A stretch of 64,000 nt of DNA from GCA-2748575 sp965222725 (GTDB lineage: Bacteria; Pseudomonadota; Gammaproteobacteria; Pseudomonadales; Ketobacteraceae). The translations under genes were made by a program, and so were the position numbers. The stretch spans positions 434,001-498,000 of the forward strand of contig OZ244969.1 in assembly GCA_965222725.1 (NCBI GenBank), read 5' to 3'. How positions within the stretch are numbered: position 1 is the first letter of the stretch; every line of letters begins with the position of its first letter. Below the pieces are notes generated by a model. It was given only the letters and a program-made list of their open reading frames with translations, made no database searches and had not been told where the DNA came from. This document shows positions 24,774 to 34,575 of this stretch, piece by piece.

Positions 24774-25094
24774 TTAAACCCCCATAAGAGCCATCATTAT
24801 TTTGGATTTGTATTTTACACCAACCGCGCCTTTGCATGAGTTATAAATCGAAGAATCACCAGAGGCTATCCGCTTACCGATATTAACGAGCTGCTTCACC
24901 GCGTATTTAATATCCAGAGCACCGTAAGCCGGTCTCGGAACCAAATCCATTGAATCGGAGCAAACATTCGCTTCGGACAAGGCCTCGTAGGCTACCAGAG
25001 CAGCACTATCAGTCACACCCATCGCTGTCGTTGTGCCCTTTCCCCAGAAATAGTTAATGACTGCGGCAACATATTCTCTATCGTAAACATCCAT
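24774..25094 (-). CDS. Small protein of unknown function
   Basis: 106 residues with no signal peptide and no family I recognise. It has AAGGT eight bases before the ATG, which supports translation. The sequence has glycine/alanine-rich amphipathic helices (YVAAVINYFWGKGTTTAMG; DIKYAVKQLVNIGKRIASG), two cysteines and a basic C-terminus (YKSKIMMALMGV). The stop is followed after one base by the start of an exported protein. A cytosolic small protein paired with a periplasmic partner resembles effector/immunity pairs. That is speculation; a cell-surface or lysozyme-inhibitor type pair is equally possible. Confidence 0.55.
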   Translation of the reverse strand: MDVYDREYVAAVINYFWGKGTTTAMGVTDSAALVAYEALSEANVCSDSMDLVPRPAYGALDIKYAVKQLVNIGKRIASGDSSIYNSCKGAVGVKYKSKIMMALMGV

Positions 25095-25151
25095 ATTTAA
25101 TACCTTAAAGATAGGAAAAATTAGAATTTTGTTTAGGATAAAGACGATTAA

Positions 25152-25177
25152 AGCGCAAAGAATTCGAAATTTGCGCT
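25152..25177 (-). terminator. Hairpin at the end of the defence operon
   Basis: A perfect 8-bp stem AGCGCAAA/TTTGCGCT (25152-25159, 25170-25177) with a ten-base loop overlaps the stop codon of the metallopeptidase gene. On the minus strand it is followed by a weak T-rich stretch. It is a plausible operon terminator. Confidence 0.5.
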
Positions 25178-25892
25178 AATAAACCCAATTCTGATGAGCC
25201 AAAGGCATACTATTTAGCAAATTTCTGCGTTCGCGCCAATCAGGCAGATGCTTTTGCATATATGCTCTAAAACGTTCATTGTGCTTCCGTTCCAGCAGAT
25301 GTATCAATTCATGAACCAATATATATTCCAAACACTCCGGTGGCTTTTTGGCCAGCTCAAGATTCAACCAAATACGTTTTGATGAAGTATTGCAGCTCCC
25401 CCACTTTGTTCGCATCTTTCTTATACCCCATGCAGCTGGCGCCACCCCAACCATTTTTGGCCAATACTCCAACAGAGCAGTTACCCGTTCCTTTAGCTGC
25501 TTACGCTGGTATGCTGCCAAAAGCTGCTCTTTTTTTTCCAGTGTAGTGCCTGGATTGATATAGAAAGTGATTTTAGACTTTGAAACCTTTACTTCATGCT
25601 TCCCGACACGCTCAATTATGTTTAGTCGATGCCGTCTACCCCATAAATAGTGGCACTCACCATTCACCATCTCACGGACCGATTGCCTCGGCTGCGCTGA
25701 AAAGTGCTTTTGTTGCTTTCTAATCCAAGGAATTCTGCTCACCACGGCCATCTGAATGGCAACTTCCGTCATGGATCTTGGGGCCGAAACACGTACACGG
25801 CCATCCGGCGGCATCACACTAATATGCAGGTTTTTAATCTGCTTTCGATTCACTTGCATCTGGATAGAACCGATCTGCATCAATGACATCAA
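25176..25892 (-). CDS. YgjP-type (DUF45/M48-like) metallopeptidase
   Basis: 238 residues. The zinc-protease motif is HELIHLLERKHNERF (HExxH, about residue 197). The YgjP fold upstream shows VSAPRSMTEVAIQMAVV and WGIRKMRTKWGSCNTSSKRI, typical of DUF45 proteins. It is the last gene of the leftward operon and overlaps hsdR by four bases. A YgjP-like metallopeptidase directly after hsdR is a common arrangement in type I restriction loci, but its role there is not established; control of HsdR levels by proteolysis is one idea. The start codon coordinates are set by the ATGA-type overlap. Confidence 0.88.
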   Translation of the reverse strand: MMSLMQIGSIQMQVNRKQIKNLHISVMPPDGRVRVSAPRSMTEVAIQMAVVSRIPWIRKQQKHFSAQPRQSVREMVNGECHYLWGRRHRLNIIERVGKHEVKVSKSKITFYINPGTTLEKKEQLLAAYQRKQLKERVTALLEYWPKMVGVAPAAWGIRKMRTKWGSCNTSSKRIWLNLELAKKPPECLEYILVHELIHLLERKHNERFRAYMQKHLPDWRERRNLLNSMPLAHQNWVY

Positions 25893-28800
25893 TCGTAGTC
25901 CTTTTGTGCCTTGGCCAGATCCATGACCTTTACAATGTCTACATCATAACCCTTTGTCTGTTCTCTCACTGCATGTGCAATCTCGCGCTCTTTGAAACGA
26001 TCACCTTTCCACATAGCTTTCTTTGTATAACGAATCGCATTATCTATATTGTTAGCCAGCGCCTCATCCTTGCCCAGATTGTCATAAAACGCCCGCTTAG
26101 CAGCCGTGTCTACAGTAGAAGGATATTCCGAACTCTGGGACTCTGGCCGAAGCACCCTTTTGGACAGCTCCCGTATCCTTTCCAGATATTCCTGATATTC
26201 AATGGCTCTTTGCCTGCGAAGCTCTATCAATTCGTCAAGCAGTACAGACATCTGCTCGTAATACCTCGGGTTAACAGGGTTTTCGTCAACTATGGTCTTC
26301 CTGACATTATTCTCGATCGTCTCAGCCATGGCCTCTGGATTGTCCCGGATGCTCTTGGGCAGTGCATCAGCCCCATCAGCTCCCTTTTCAACGATCAGCT
26401 CCACCAGGCCCAGCTCCTCGAAGTCCATCAACACTTCGCTGTCGTCTGCACGTATATACATATCCAGCAGATGACGCATAGCTGGTTCGAAGCGCTTCAT
26501 CTCCACCAGATCACCACTGGCTAGTTTTACCTCGTCCCGCACCTTCTCATAATGGGCCACTTCGCTTCTTACAATCTCAATATCTTCTACCCTATAACCA
26601 GCATCCGGCATCTCGTTAGCAATATTACCAAAGGCTCTTAGCAGCTTTGCCACATTTTGATAAAGGCTCAGCCGCAGTGCTTCTTTTTCTGAAATTTCTT
26701 CCTGGTTTTCACCGGATTCGCCACAAAAGTAATGAATATAATCCTGCGTATTCCGGGGTGCCCTAACAGGCTCACAAAGCGCTCTCACCATTTCAAGGGC
26801 ATTATCCAAATCAGCCCTGGCTTGCTCTAAGCGATTTTTGAGCAGGCCTGCTACATCTTCCTTGTCATAACCTTCAAAAGCCTCACCGGTGTAGTCTGAA
26901 ATCGCCTTATCTAGCGAACGAAACAAGTCTTTGTAATCCACGATATAGCCGTACTCCTTGTCATCGCCATCAAGACGATTAACCCGGCATATCGCCTGAA
27001 ACAGACTGTGATCGGTCATCGGCTTATCAATATACAAATAGGTGGCCGGCGGCGCATCAAAGCCAGTCAACAATTTATCCACCACGATCAGCAGCCGCAT
27101 CTGGCCCGGCTCTTCGATAAAGCGCTTTTTAACCTCTTTCTCGAACTCTTCAACCCGGTTGGCGGCTTTATCTTCTGGCTGTTCAAAATAATCGGCCAGC
27201 ATTTTCCGATAGATATCGTATTTGAACAGTTTCTCTGTAAGCCCTTCCCCGGTTTCTTCACCTTTGATAGTGGCGGCTGTTGGCTGAAAGCTGGTTACAA
27301 TCGCAACTTTCCCCGCCAAGTCAGTTCTGCTGAACATTTCATAGGCGCTGCAAGCCTGATAAACACTGGCGCACACCAGCATCGCGTTGCCTCTGCCATC
27401 CATTAACCTGGGCTTTGTGTCCATATCCAGCAGGATATCACTCACAATTTGCTGAAGTCGTGACTTGCTGGATAACACCTTTTGTAAGGTACCCCATTTT
27501 TGCTTTATCTGGGTTTTGGCGATGCGGGAAAGCCCCCGGGTTTTGGCTTCGAACCATTCATCCACCTTACGCTGGGACGTAATATGTTGATCGATATCAC
27601 GGGCCTCATAACGCAAGTCCAACACAACGCCATCAGCCACCGCCTCGTCAAACTTATAGGTATGAATATAGGGACCAAAAACCTCGATTGATTTCTTCTT
27701 GTCCTTTTTCATCAACGGGGTTCCGGTAAAGCCGACAAACAATGCGTCAGGCAATATGGATTTCATGGCCTCATGGAGCTTACCGGATTGCGTACGGTGG
27801 CACTCATCCACGAAGACAAATAAATCCCCTTTGGCTTTGAAATCTGATGGCAGTGACTTTTTGATTTCCTCGATAAAGGCTTCGGTCGCAGCTGCATCTT
27901 CGCTGTCCGACTGCCTGCCAAATTTGTGTACCAGTGAGCAGATTAGCCAGGGATTGGACTCATTCAACGTACCAATCAGATCCGCCCCACTCCTGGTACG
28001 ATAGATATCCTCATCAACGCCGGTAAACACCTTTTCTATCTGTTCATCCAGTTCGGTCCGGTCGGTTATGATCAGCACGCGGCTATCCCGCACATTCTCT
28101 CTGATCCATTTAGCTAACCACACCATGGTCAGACTTTTTCCTGAGCCCTGAGTATGCCAAATGATGCCGCCCTGACGCCTGGAAATATATTTTTTAGCCG
28201 CCTCCACACCAAAATACTGGTTATGACGGCATGTCTTCTTTACACCGGAGTCGAACACAACAAAATCATGAACGATCTGCAACAGCCTTGCTTTGCTGCA
28301 AATCCGGCTTAGATGAAAATCCAGCTGATTGCTATACGGGTTTTCTACTGATTCTTTCCACTCTAGAAAGTACTTTTCCGGCGTCTCAATAGTGCCATAA
28401 CGAATGCCCTGAGTGTCGTTACCGGCCATTACCAGCTGGATAGTGGTGAAAAAGTTGCGTATAAAATCCTTCTTTTGATTATCCAGGTTCTGGCGAATGC
28501 CCTCCGATACGGATACAGATGAACGCTTGAGTTCAATTACAGCCAGTGCTATGCCATTAACATACAATACAATGTCGGGGCGCTTCTTGTTCTCGCCCTT
28601 TATCGATACTTCCTCAGCAATGGCAAAATCGTTGTTTTCCGGGTTGGCCCAGTCGATCAACCAAACGGTTTGATTCTGCTGGCCAGCGCCCTCCTTATCC
28701 TTGATGCCATATCGCAGCAGCCGGTACACATCTTTATTGGCATAATAAAGCTTCTTCCCCTCACCTAACGCGGCGGCGGCATCCAGCTGGCGTAATGCCC

Positions 28801-28981
28801 GGGTAATCAATGCCTCACTGGTTCCCTGGCTTCGCAGCCAGTCAGAAAGCAGGCCTACCTCAATATTTTTATTGCCTTCCCTTTCATACCAGTCACCCAG
28901 ATAGCGGTACCCCAGCTCCTGCTGAAAAAAGTCTATTACCCGCTGCTGGGTAAGTCGTTCCCTTTGGCCAACATTACTCAT
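25889..28981 (-). CDS. hsdR: Type I restriction enzyme, R (endonuclease/translocase) subunit
   Basis: 1030 residues, normal for HsdR. Domains in order: the N-terminal PD-(D/E)xK nuclease with DIVLYVNGIALAVIELKRSS (Asp near 136, ELK), then two RecA folds of the SF2 translocase. Walker A is in IIWHTQGSGKSLTMVWLA (about 272-290), motif II is VFVDECHRTQSGK, motif III is FVGFTGTPL, and the motif VI region is AICRVNRLDGDD. The C-terminal helical part binds the methylase core. HsdR cleaves unmodified DNA far from the recognition site after ATP-driven translocation. All catalytic residues appear intact. Here it is separated from hsdS by four extra genes, with a 22-base gap to the SNF2 gene, so it is still in one operon. 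Confidence 0.96.
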   Translation of the reverse strand: MSNVGQRERLTQQRVIDFFQQELGYRYLGDWYEREGNKNIEVGLLSDWLRSQGTSEALITRALRQLDAAAALGEGKKLYYANKDVYRLLRYGIKDKEGAGQQNQTVWLIDWANPENNDFAIAEEVSIKGENKKRPDIVLYVNGIALAVIELKRSSVSVSEGIRQNLDNQKKDFIRNFFTTIQLVMAGNDTQGIRYGTIETPEKYFLEWKESVENPYSNQLDFHLSRICSKARLLQIVHDFVVFDSGVKKTCRHNQYFGVEAAKKYISRRQGGIIWHTQGSGKSLTMVWLAKWIRENVRDSRVLIITDRTELDEQIEKVFTGVDEDIYRTRSGADLIGTLNESNPWLICSLVHKFGRQSDSEDAAATEAFIEEIKKSLPSDFKAKGDLFVFVDECHRTQSGKLHEAMKSILPDALFVGFTGTPLMKKDKKKSIEVFGPYIHTYKFDEAVADGVVLDLRYEARDIDQHITSQRKVDEWFEAKTRGLSRIAKTQIKQKWGTLQKVLSSKSRLQQIVSDILLDMDTKPRLMDGRGNAMLVCASVYQACSAYEMFSRTDLAGKVAIVTSFQPTAATIKGEETGEGLTEKLFKYDIYRKMLADYFEQPEDKAANRVEEFEKEVKKRFIEEPGQMRLLIVVDKLLTGFDAPPATYLYIDKPMTDHSLFQAICRVNRLDGDDKEYGYIVDYKDLFRSLDKAISDYTGEAFEGYDKEDVAGLLKNRLEQARADLDNALEMVRALCEPVRAPRNTQDYIHYFCGESGENQEEISEKEALRLSLYQNVAKLLRAFGNIANEMPDAGYRVEDIEIVRSEVAHYEKVRDEVKLASGDLVEMKRFEPAMRHLLDMYIRADDSEVLMDFEELGLVELIVEKGADGADALPKSIRDNPEAMAETIENNVRKTIVDENPVNPRYYEQMSVLLDELIELRRQRAIEYQEYLERIRELSKRVLRPESQSSEYPSTVDTAAKRAFYDNLGKDEALANNIDNAIRYTKKAMWKGDRFKEREIAHAVREQTKGYDVDIVKVMDLAKAQKDYD

Positions 28982-29003
28982 ATAACGCTCCGATACCGGC
29001 GAC

Positions 29004-32000
29004 CTAGCTACCTTTCTCAGACAAATAACCTAACCAGCGCTTTAACAGCGCCTGCTCATCCCACTGAAAATCATCTGCGGGATAGGCTACCTGCATCTCA
29101 ATACCATTCTTTGCCGGGCATGCAGCCACCATAGGCAGCAACGCATTAAGCCTGAGGCATCCCGCCAGTGAAGCCGCATCGCATCGAGCAGGAAGCCTAT
29201 GGGTAATCCTGTGCGGAATCATGCCTTGATTAAGGCGAACACTCAGCAGCGCCGTGCGCCCGGTCTGGTTCTCGACAACCTTCCAGTCGTCTGCCGCCGC
29301 GCCGCCTCTAGCCTCATTCAACACAGAAACAGCGTGTTTATTAAGTTTAGCATGGCGATAGACCTTAAGATCTTCTTTCTTAAGATCCTGTTGTACACCG
29401 AATAATGTCCATTCTAACGTATCACCGGCTTCTTTCAGCTGCCGGAACGCGGATTCAACCTCATAGGTCGACAAGTGGCACAAACCATCATTCAGCACAA
29501 ATAAAGGCAGATCGACTCGCATGTGAAGGTAAAAATGGCTCTTCTCCCGGGCATCATCCAATGCCAGGCGCACCAGCGGCCAGGCCTTTAATTTATCGTT
29601 GAGGCCTTGTAACTGCCCAAAATCCTTGTAATCAAAGCTATTCAGCGTGGCGAGTGATGCCAGTGGCGACTGCAAGCTAAGCGTATATACAGTGCCTGAT
29701 ACCAACGCTGACAACTCTGAGGAAAACTGAATGGCAGCCACAATCGGCTGTTTGCGGGTTTGATCGCCCCGCTTAACCCAAGTTTCCACCAAGCTCACCA
29801 CACCGGGATGGAATTCGTTTTCCGCCACTGGCTGTATCGTATCAGAATCCGCATCTAGAGCACCTGACACCAGCCCATGCACATATTCCCGCAAACTAAA
29901 GTCTTCTTTCAGCGTGATAGGGCTATAAAGGGCTTCGTTTGAAGCGCCATGGAATCGGGCCGGGTACGGGTCCTCCGCAACCGCGTTCATATCGGGTTTG
30001 CGCAAGTATTGTTGCCAGTCCGCCCCAGACTGTCTGATATCAATCTCGCCATCAAAATTCGCATGGCGACAGGCATCCAACCTTGCCTCTACACCATATT
30101 TTAAGGAAACAAAGGAAGCCAACTGCTCCTGATCAAAAGAGCGCGCCAGGTAAGGATAATGGATCGCAAGCTCACCTTTACCATTGCGCAACAACTCCTG
30201 ATTCACCCGCCCAAAGAGACGATCAACCCGCCCTACGCGCTGCTCATTATCCCCCGGCGTCCAGGCAATACCGTAGTGGTGAACTTTACGGCATTGCACA
30301 TGCAGGTTTACCCCTTCCTGGAACACAGAAGTGGCCACCAACACATTGGGATAAAACGGACTGTTAAAGCCGACAATCAGCCGCTGGCGGTTACTGGATT
30401 CGCCGCTGGCATACCAGGCTGGATTTTGCAGACCGGTGAGCACACGCCAGTCCTTTTGCCAATCCGCCAGGCCGTGATCGGTGATTTTCTCGCAGAGTTG
30501 ATCAAAGGTTTCAATTGCTGCGCAAAAATAACGGTACATCATAGAATCGGGCAAACGGGGAGCAACCCACCGGCAAAACGCATGGTAACGACTTTGCGCG
30601 TCACCACGGCTATCCGCTTCACGATTAAAGCCCACAAACCAACTGTACAGCTCCACCATCACCGGGCTGGCAAACAGGAACCCGGCTTTTACGTAGTTGG
30701 CAAAGTTTTCAGCAATGCCGGGATCACGAGCAATCCAGGCTTCAACCTGGCTACGATGCTCCTCTGCCAGCATGTCGAACATCATGCCCCAGGCGGTGGG
30801 TAAAGCCTGTGAAAACGGTAACTCCGGCGAGGACTCTCCCTCTTCTCCCTCGCTTTTAGCAGTGTAACTGCCATGAAGCTTTAGTCGGCAGGCCAGCGCC
30901 GCGCCACCATAGTCATCCCGATCCCGTTCACCCGAACGCTTCCGGTAGTAGTAGCTATAGCGGCCATTCTTATAGTCGCTCGCCGGCTCCATAAACAGAG
31001 CAAAAAGGCTCTCCGGCTTACGAAACCGCAGGCTGGCATTGGACGCATCGGTACTGCGCTCTGAGCCTGTCTTTTTCACCACAAACAAATCTGCAATCCG
31101 TGACGTCAGCTTTTCATCTTTCTCCTGCTCCACCTCATCGCCAGTATCAAGCTGCCAATCCGTCAGCTCTTCATCAAGCACATCCCCGGATTGCTGCTCC
31201 AAAAAGCGGTTGTAGTACCGGCGAGACCAGCCGGATCTGCGCCATGCAGCCAATATCTGTTCCGGATTCTCGGGATTCCACGCGGCGATAATCCGCTCTG
31301 CCAGTATGGCGTCATATTCGGCGTTTACTCGTTGCGTGATTTCCCGCACCGAAGGAATCCGGCGCACAAACACCAAATGCTTGTGCTCATGCAGCTCAAC
31401 ATCCGGGCTGAACACATCCTTAGGTGTACAGAGCTTAACCAACGTATTGTATTTAGGATGCTCAGGATAACGGGAGAAATGCGCGAAATGCAGCCGGGTT
31501 AAATCCGACAGGATGGACGTATCCTCAGAACGCCGAAAGTCCTCTGGCTTATTATAGGATGAACTGCCAGCCTCCAGATCGTCCCCTTCCTCTTCGCTGG
31601 ATTCATCCTCGATCCCAACCGCGCCGACAGATTCAAATCCTTCCAGATAACCATACAAATACCGCCGTCCACTGCCAGAGCGCTCCTGCTGTTGCACCAG
31701 CTTTTTCTGATACAGCGCAAAAAACATCTCCGCCTCCGGGTTGTCCTCAAAGCTGGAAGGCAGCGCAATCTCGTGGCGATAGTGGTATTTGTTGTGGTGG
31801 GTGTTGGCGCCTTGCATCAGCCGCAGACGGCGCACGGCATGCTTTTCCAGCAACTCCGGCGGGGTTGGTTCTTGACCCTCTTCCCACTCGGTGAAAAAAC
31901 CAAACACATTGGGAATATCATTGAGCGATGTATGGCTGGGCGTGGCGGTCATCAGCAGCACCTTCTGCCCCAGGCGGCTGTCAGCATCACCAAAAAATTT

Positions 32001-32669
32001 CCGTGCTGCATGGGCCCGCTGCGATCCTCCATGGGCATTTCGAAAGTAATGGGCTTCATCCACGATAATCAGGTCAAAGCCTTCATCACCCAAAGCACCT
32101 TTCAGGGCCTTGTGAATTCGGCCTGCAGCCCTCTCTGCTTTTCCCAGCACATTGCCGGTATCCTTTTCATCCCGTGGCACCAGCCCACTCAGGGAATGAA
32201 TGGTCGTTAAATAAAACCGCCCCGCACCTGCCTTTACGGCATCCACCAAATCATTCAGACGCCAACACAAGTGGGGCGCATGCACTGGCCCGCCATCGGC
32301 ACCATTACGCACCAGATGATCCACTTCTCGATAATGATCGCGCAAAAACGCATGGTATTCCCGCGCCCAATGGGTACAGATATCCCGGTTGGGCGCCATC
32401 ACCAGCACCCGTGCATCGGGATTCTGCTTCCATAACAGCGCCAGCACACCCAGCGCTTGCAGGGTTTTCCCCATGCCCACCTCATCGGCCAACAACGCCA
32501 ACCCATCCCGGCCCAGCGTGTTCCAGAGTGCGGCCACCCCTTCTGCCTGGCATTTCTGCATAGAGGCCGGCGCATGGGCGCTGTAATGCCAACTTTGATC
32601 ATCCCGATCAAAATTGATCCATTGCGATACCCGCTCTGGCGAGAGTATTCCCCAATCACTCATGGCCAT
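29004..32669 (-). CDS. SNF2/DEAH-type helicase of the nested defence module
   Basis: 1221 residues from the ATG at 32669, chosen because GGAG lies about seven bases upstream; earlier in-frame codons lack this. Walker A is in LLADEVGMGKTLQALGVLA (about 60-78), motif Ia is VLVMAPNRDICTHWAREY, motif II is IIVDEAHYFRN (about 205) and motif III is LLMTATPSH. After an insertion of about 550 residues come motifs V and VI: ATSVFQEGVNL, then GDNEQRVGRVDRLFG (about 800). This is the SNF2/RapA-like layout, as in DISARM DrmD, but the specific family is not recognised. The C-terminal 400 residues match nothing I know. It overlaps the PLD gene by 14 bases. Predicted role: ATP-driven DNA remodelling or sensing in phage defence. 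Confidence 0.88.
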   Translation of the reverse strand: MAMSDWGILSPERVSQWINFDRDDQSWHYSAHAPASMQKCQAEGVAALWNTLGRDGLALLADEVGMGKTLQALGVLALLWKQNPDARVLVMAPNRDICTHWAREYHAFLRDHYREVDHLVRNGADGGPVHAPHLCWRLNDLVDAVKAGAGRFYLTTIHSLSGLVPRDEKDTGNVLGKAERAAGRIHKALKGALGDEGFDLIIVDEAHYFRNAHGGSQRAHAARKFFGDADSRLGQKVLLMTATPSHTSLNDIPNVFGFFTEWEEGQEPTPPELLEKHAVRRLRLMQGANTHHNKYHYRHEIALPSSFEDNPEAEMFFALYQKKLVQQQERSGSGRRYLYGYLEGFESVGAVGIEDESSEEEGDDLEAGSSSYNKPEDFRRSEDTSILSDLTRLHFAHFSRYPEHPKYNTLVKLCTPKDVFSPDVELHEHKHLVFVRRIPSVREITQRVNAEYDAILAERIIAAWNPENPEQILAAWRRSGWSRRYYNRFLEQQSGDVLDEELTDWQLDTGDEVEQEKDEKLTSRIADLFVVKKTGSERSTDASNASLRFRKPESLFALFMEPASDYKNGRYSYYYRKRSGERDRDDYGGAALACRLKLHGSYTAKSEGEEGESSPELPFSQALPTAWGMMFDMLAEEHRSQVEAWIARDPGIAENFANYVKAGFLFASPVMVELYSWFVGFNREADSRGDAQSRYHAFCRWVAPRLPDSMMYRYFCAAIETFDQLCEKITDHGLADWQKDWRVLTGLQNPAWYASGESSNRQRLIVGFNSPFYPNVLVATSVFQEGVNLHVQCRKVHHYGIAWTPGDNEQRVGRVDRLFGRVNQELLRNGKGELAIHYPYLARSFDQEQLASFVSLKYGVEARLDACRHANFDGEIDIRQSGADWQQYLRKPDMNAVAEDPYPARFHGASNEALYSPITLKEDFSLREYVHGLVSGALDADSDTIQPVAENEFHPGVVSLVETWVKRGDQTRKQPIVAAIQFSSELSALVSGTVYTLSLQSPLASLATLNSFDYKDFGQLQGLNDKLKAWPLVRLALDDAREKSHFYLHMRVDLPLFVLNDGLCHLSTYEVESAFRQLKEAGDTLEWTLFGVQQDLKKEDLKVYRHAKLNKHAVSVLNEARGGAAADDWKVVENQTGRTALLSVRLNQGMIPHRITHRLPARCDAASLAGCLRLNALLPMVAACPAKNGIEMQVAYPADDFQWDEQALLKRWLGYLSEKGS

Positions 32670-34575
32670 ACTCGCACTCCTGCTCAACACAGCGAATATA
32701 ATCAGGGCGCTGTGCTAACTCATCGGGCAACGGCGGCACAGCTACCTGTAAGGTTGACCACTTTTCAACAGGAGGCTGCTTGGGCGCATACTTCTCCCGA
32801 AAGAATTCATAACCTTCCAGCGCCACCGGATACAGTGAATTCACCTCCTGCGCCAGGAACCAGTTAAATACCTTGGGCGGCTCTGATGCGATCCGCTCCC
32901 GCACCTTGGCCGCCAGTTCCTGCACACAACCCGGATAGATAAACAGCCATTTTTCTAACTGATCGAAGGTATCCACATCCCGCAGGCGCTGCCGGAAATA
33001 TTCAAAGGCCGTGAATACCCTAAAATAACTTAACCCTTCACCCTCTTCCTGCATGGCAGGGATCGGCAGTTCCTCATCTGGCCCACCGCTGTTGCGCAAA
33101 GTGTCTCGCAGCACAAGATTATCATTACTTCCTGGCACGGTTTGATTTACCAGGCTATCCAGCAAGTCCCTGAGAGATTCATAACCCTGAGCACGGCGAT
33201 GGGATTGCCCCAGTTCCAGAATCAACCCCCGGTAAACCGTTTTGCCATTGAGCAGAACCGCATAACTGTGATCCAGCAACAGCGCCTCGTTATCGGGCAC
33301 CATGTGTTCCATAGCCTGTAAAGGCCAGCCATTTCCTTTTCGGTTTTTACGCCAGGTTAAATCCAAAGGCTTGGTAACCCCGGGCAAGCGAATCTGATAG
33401 CCGCCACCCTGCCCTTTTTCATACAGGCACCCCTCTACCTGATAGCGGCCGTGCTGCCAGTCAAAGGTTACCTGCAGATCAAAGGGCAGATCATCCTCAA
33501 GATCCAGGGCATCCTCTTCCAGCATTGTGGGCGTGGCAAAGTCATCGGCCGTTACGCTGAGTTCAGAGCCAGCAATCCGTGGCCTGCCCTCGCAGTCGAT
33601 AATAATACCGGCCTCGATATTACGGTGTTCAAAACTGGCCGTGCCCGAGTGCGTAAAGTTCCAGGAGCCGATCGCCAACCGATGCCCATGCCCACCACTG
33701 GCCAGCCATACCTTGGCGTGAGTGAACTCAATGGCTTCATCCCGCTGACCGGGATAGGTGCAAAACGCCATATCGCCGTTAGTCAGCGAGGCAGCCAGCG
33801 CATCGCTCCAGGGTGTGCGGATATAACGCCCCTCGATGCGATCAGGCACCAAGGTGAGCTGGATATCGGGATTGCCCGCCTGCCCCCTCAAACGCTCCAG
33901 CAATACCGGCAGGCTTTCCGACAGATAGGGCGACCACACGGTTAAACGATGACACTCGCCATCCGCAAACAGCCTGTCCAAAAATGGCTGCTTTTTCTGA
34001 AAGCTGTGCACAAACTGCCAGTTATGATCATTACCCGTAAACTTACGCTTCACCCCAAAAGCCATGTCCAAATCCAGCTGCGCTGCCAGGCCATCAAAAA
34101 AGCGTTTTACCTGACGATACTGATCCGCATTACTGACTTCATGAAAGCTGAACACCTCCTGATTCCGGCCCCACCCGCTCACGGTTAAATTGGCACTGCC
34201 GGCACCCAGCACCATATTGCCCGCTTCATCCTCCAGATAGATCACCTTGGGGTGAAACAGGCTATCAGCCCCCACACCCTCAACTCCCGAAAAGCTACGT
34301 GGTGCCACCGGGTGAATCACTATGGCAGTGCGCTTGTAATCATCGGCAGCCAACGCGCGCTTATCGCAAAATACCCGTAGATCAATGCCACGCTGGGTTA
34401 GCTCTAACTGAAACGCCTCATAATCCATGCGATTACGGGGCGGATCCATATCCAACAGCGCAGGCAACACATAGGTTTCAATAAAGTCAGTATTGATATT
34501 GAACGAGGTTAACCACACCCGCTTTAACGGGCCAAGCTTGGCAAGCTGGTCTTTAAACGCGGTCATCAGCTTCAT
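32656..34575 (-). CDS. Phospholipase-D-superfamily protein (double HKD, predicted nuclease)
   Basis: 639 residues from the ATG at 34575, which overlaps the preceding stop as ATGA. There are two HKD half-sites: LFHPKVIYLEDE followed by GAGSANLTVSGW (about 107-130), and FTHAKVWLASGG followed by AIGSWNFTHSG (about 285-310). Both have His, Lys and the trailing GS-x-N. PLD-fold proteins in defence loci (for example DrmC of DISARM) are typically nucleases. The C-terminal 300 residues are of unknown fold. The gene lies between an unknown and an SNF2 helicase, overlapping both, and is probably co-assembled with them. Confidence 0.88.
   Translation of the reverse strand: MKLMTAFKDQLAKLGPLKRVWLTSFNINTDFIETYVLPALLDMDPPRNRMDYEAFQLELTQRGIDLRVFCDKRALAADDYKRTAIVIHPVAPRSFSGVEGVGADSLFHPKVIYLEDEAGNMVLGAGSANLTVSGWGRNQEVFSFHEVSNADQYRQVKRFFDGLAAQLDLDMAFGVKRKFTGNDHNWQFVHSFQKKQPFLDRLFADGECHRLTVWSPYLSESLPVLLERLRGQAGNPDIQLTLVPDRIEGRYIRTPWSDALAASLTNGDMAFCTYPGQRDEAIEFTHAKVWLASGGHGHRLAIGSWNFTHSGTASFEHRNIEAGIIIDCEGRPRIAGSELSVTADDFATPTMLEEDALDLEDDLPFDLQVTFDWQHGRYQVEGCLYEKGQGGGYQIRLPGVTKPLDLTWRKNRKGNGWPLQAMEHMVPDNEALLLDHSYAVLLNGKTVYRGLILELGQSHRRAQGYESLRDLLDSLVNQTVPGSNDNLVLRDTLRNSGGPDEELPIPAMQEEGEGLSYFRVFTAFEYFRQRLRDVDTFDQLEKWLFIYPGCVQELAAKVRERIASEPPKVFNWFLAQEVNSLYPVALEGYEFFREKYAPKQPPVEKWSTLQVAVPPLPDELAQRPDYIRCVEQECEYGHE

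Noticed and set aside
25883..26524. Plus-strand frame (213 codons) opposite hsdR
   Set aside because: Antisense to the conserved C-terminus of HsdR, with no ribosome site and no known domain.
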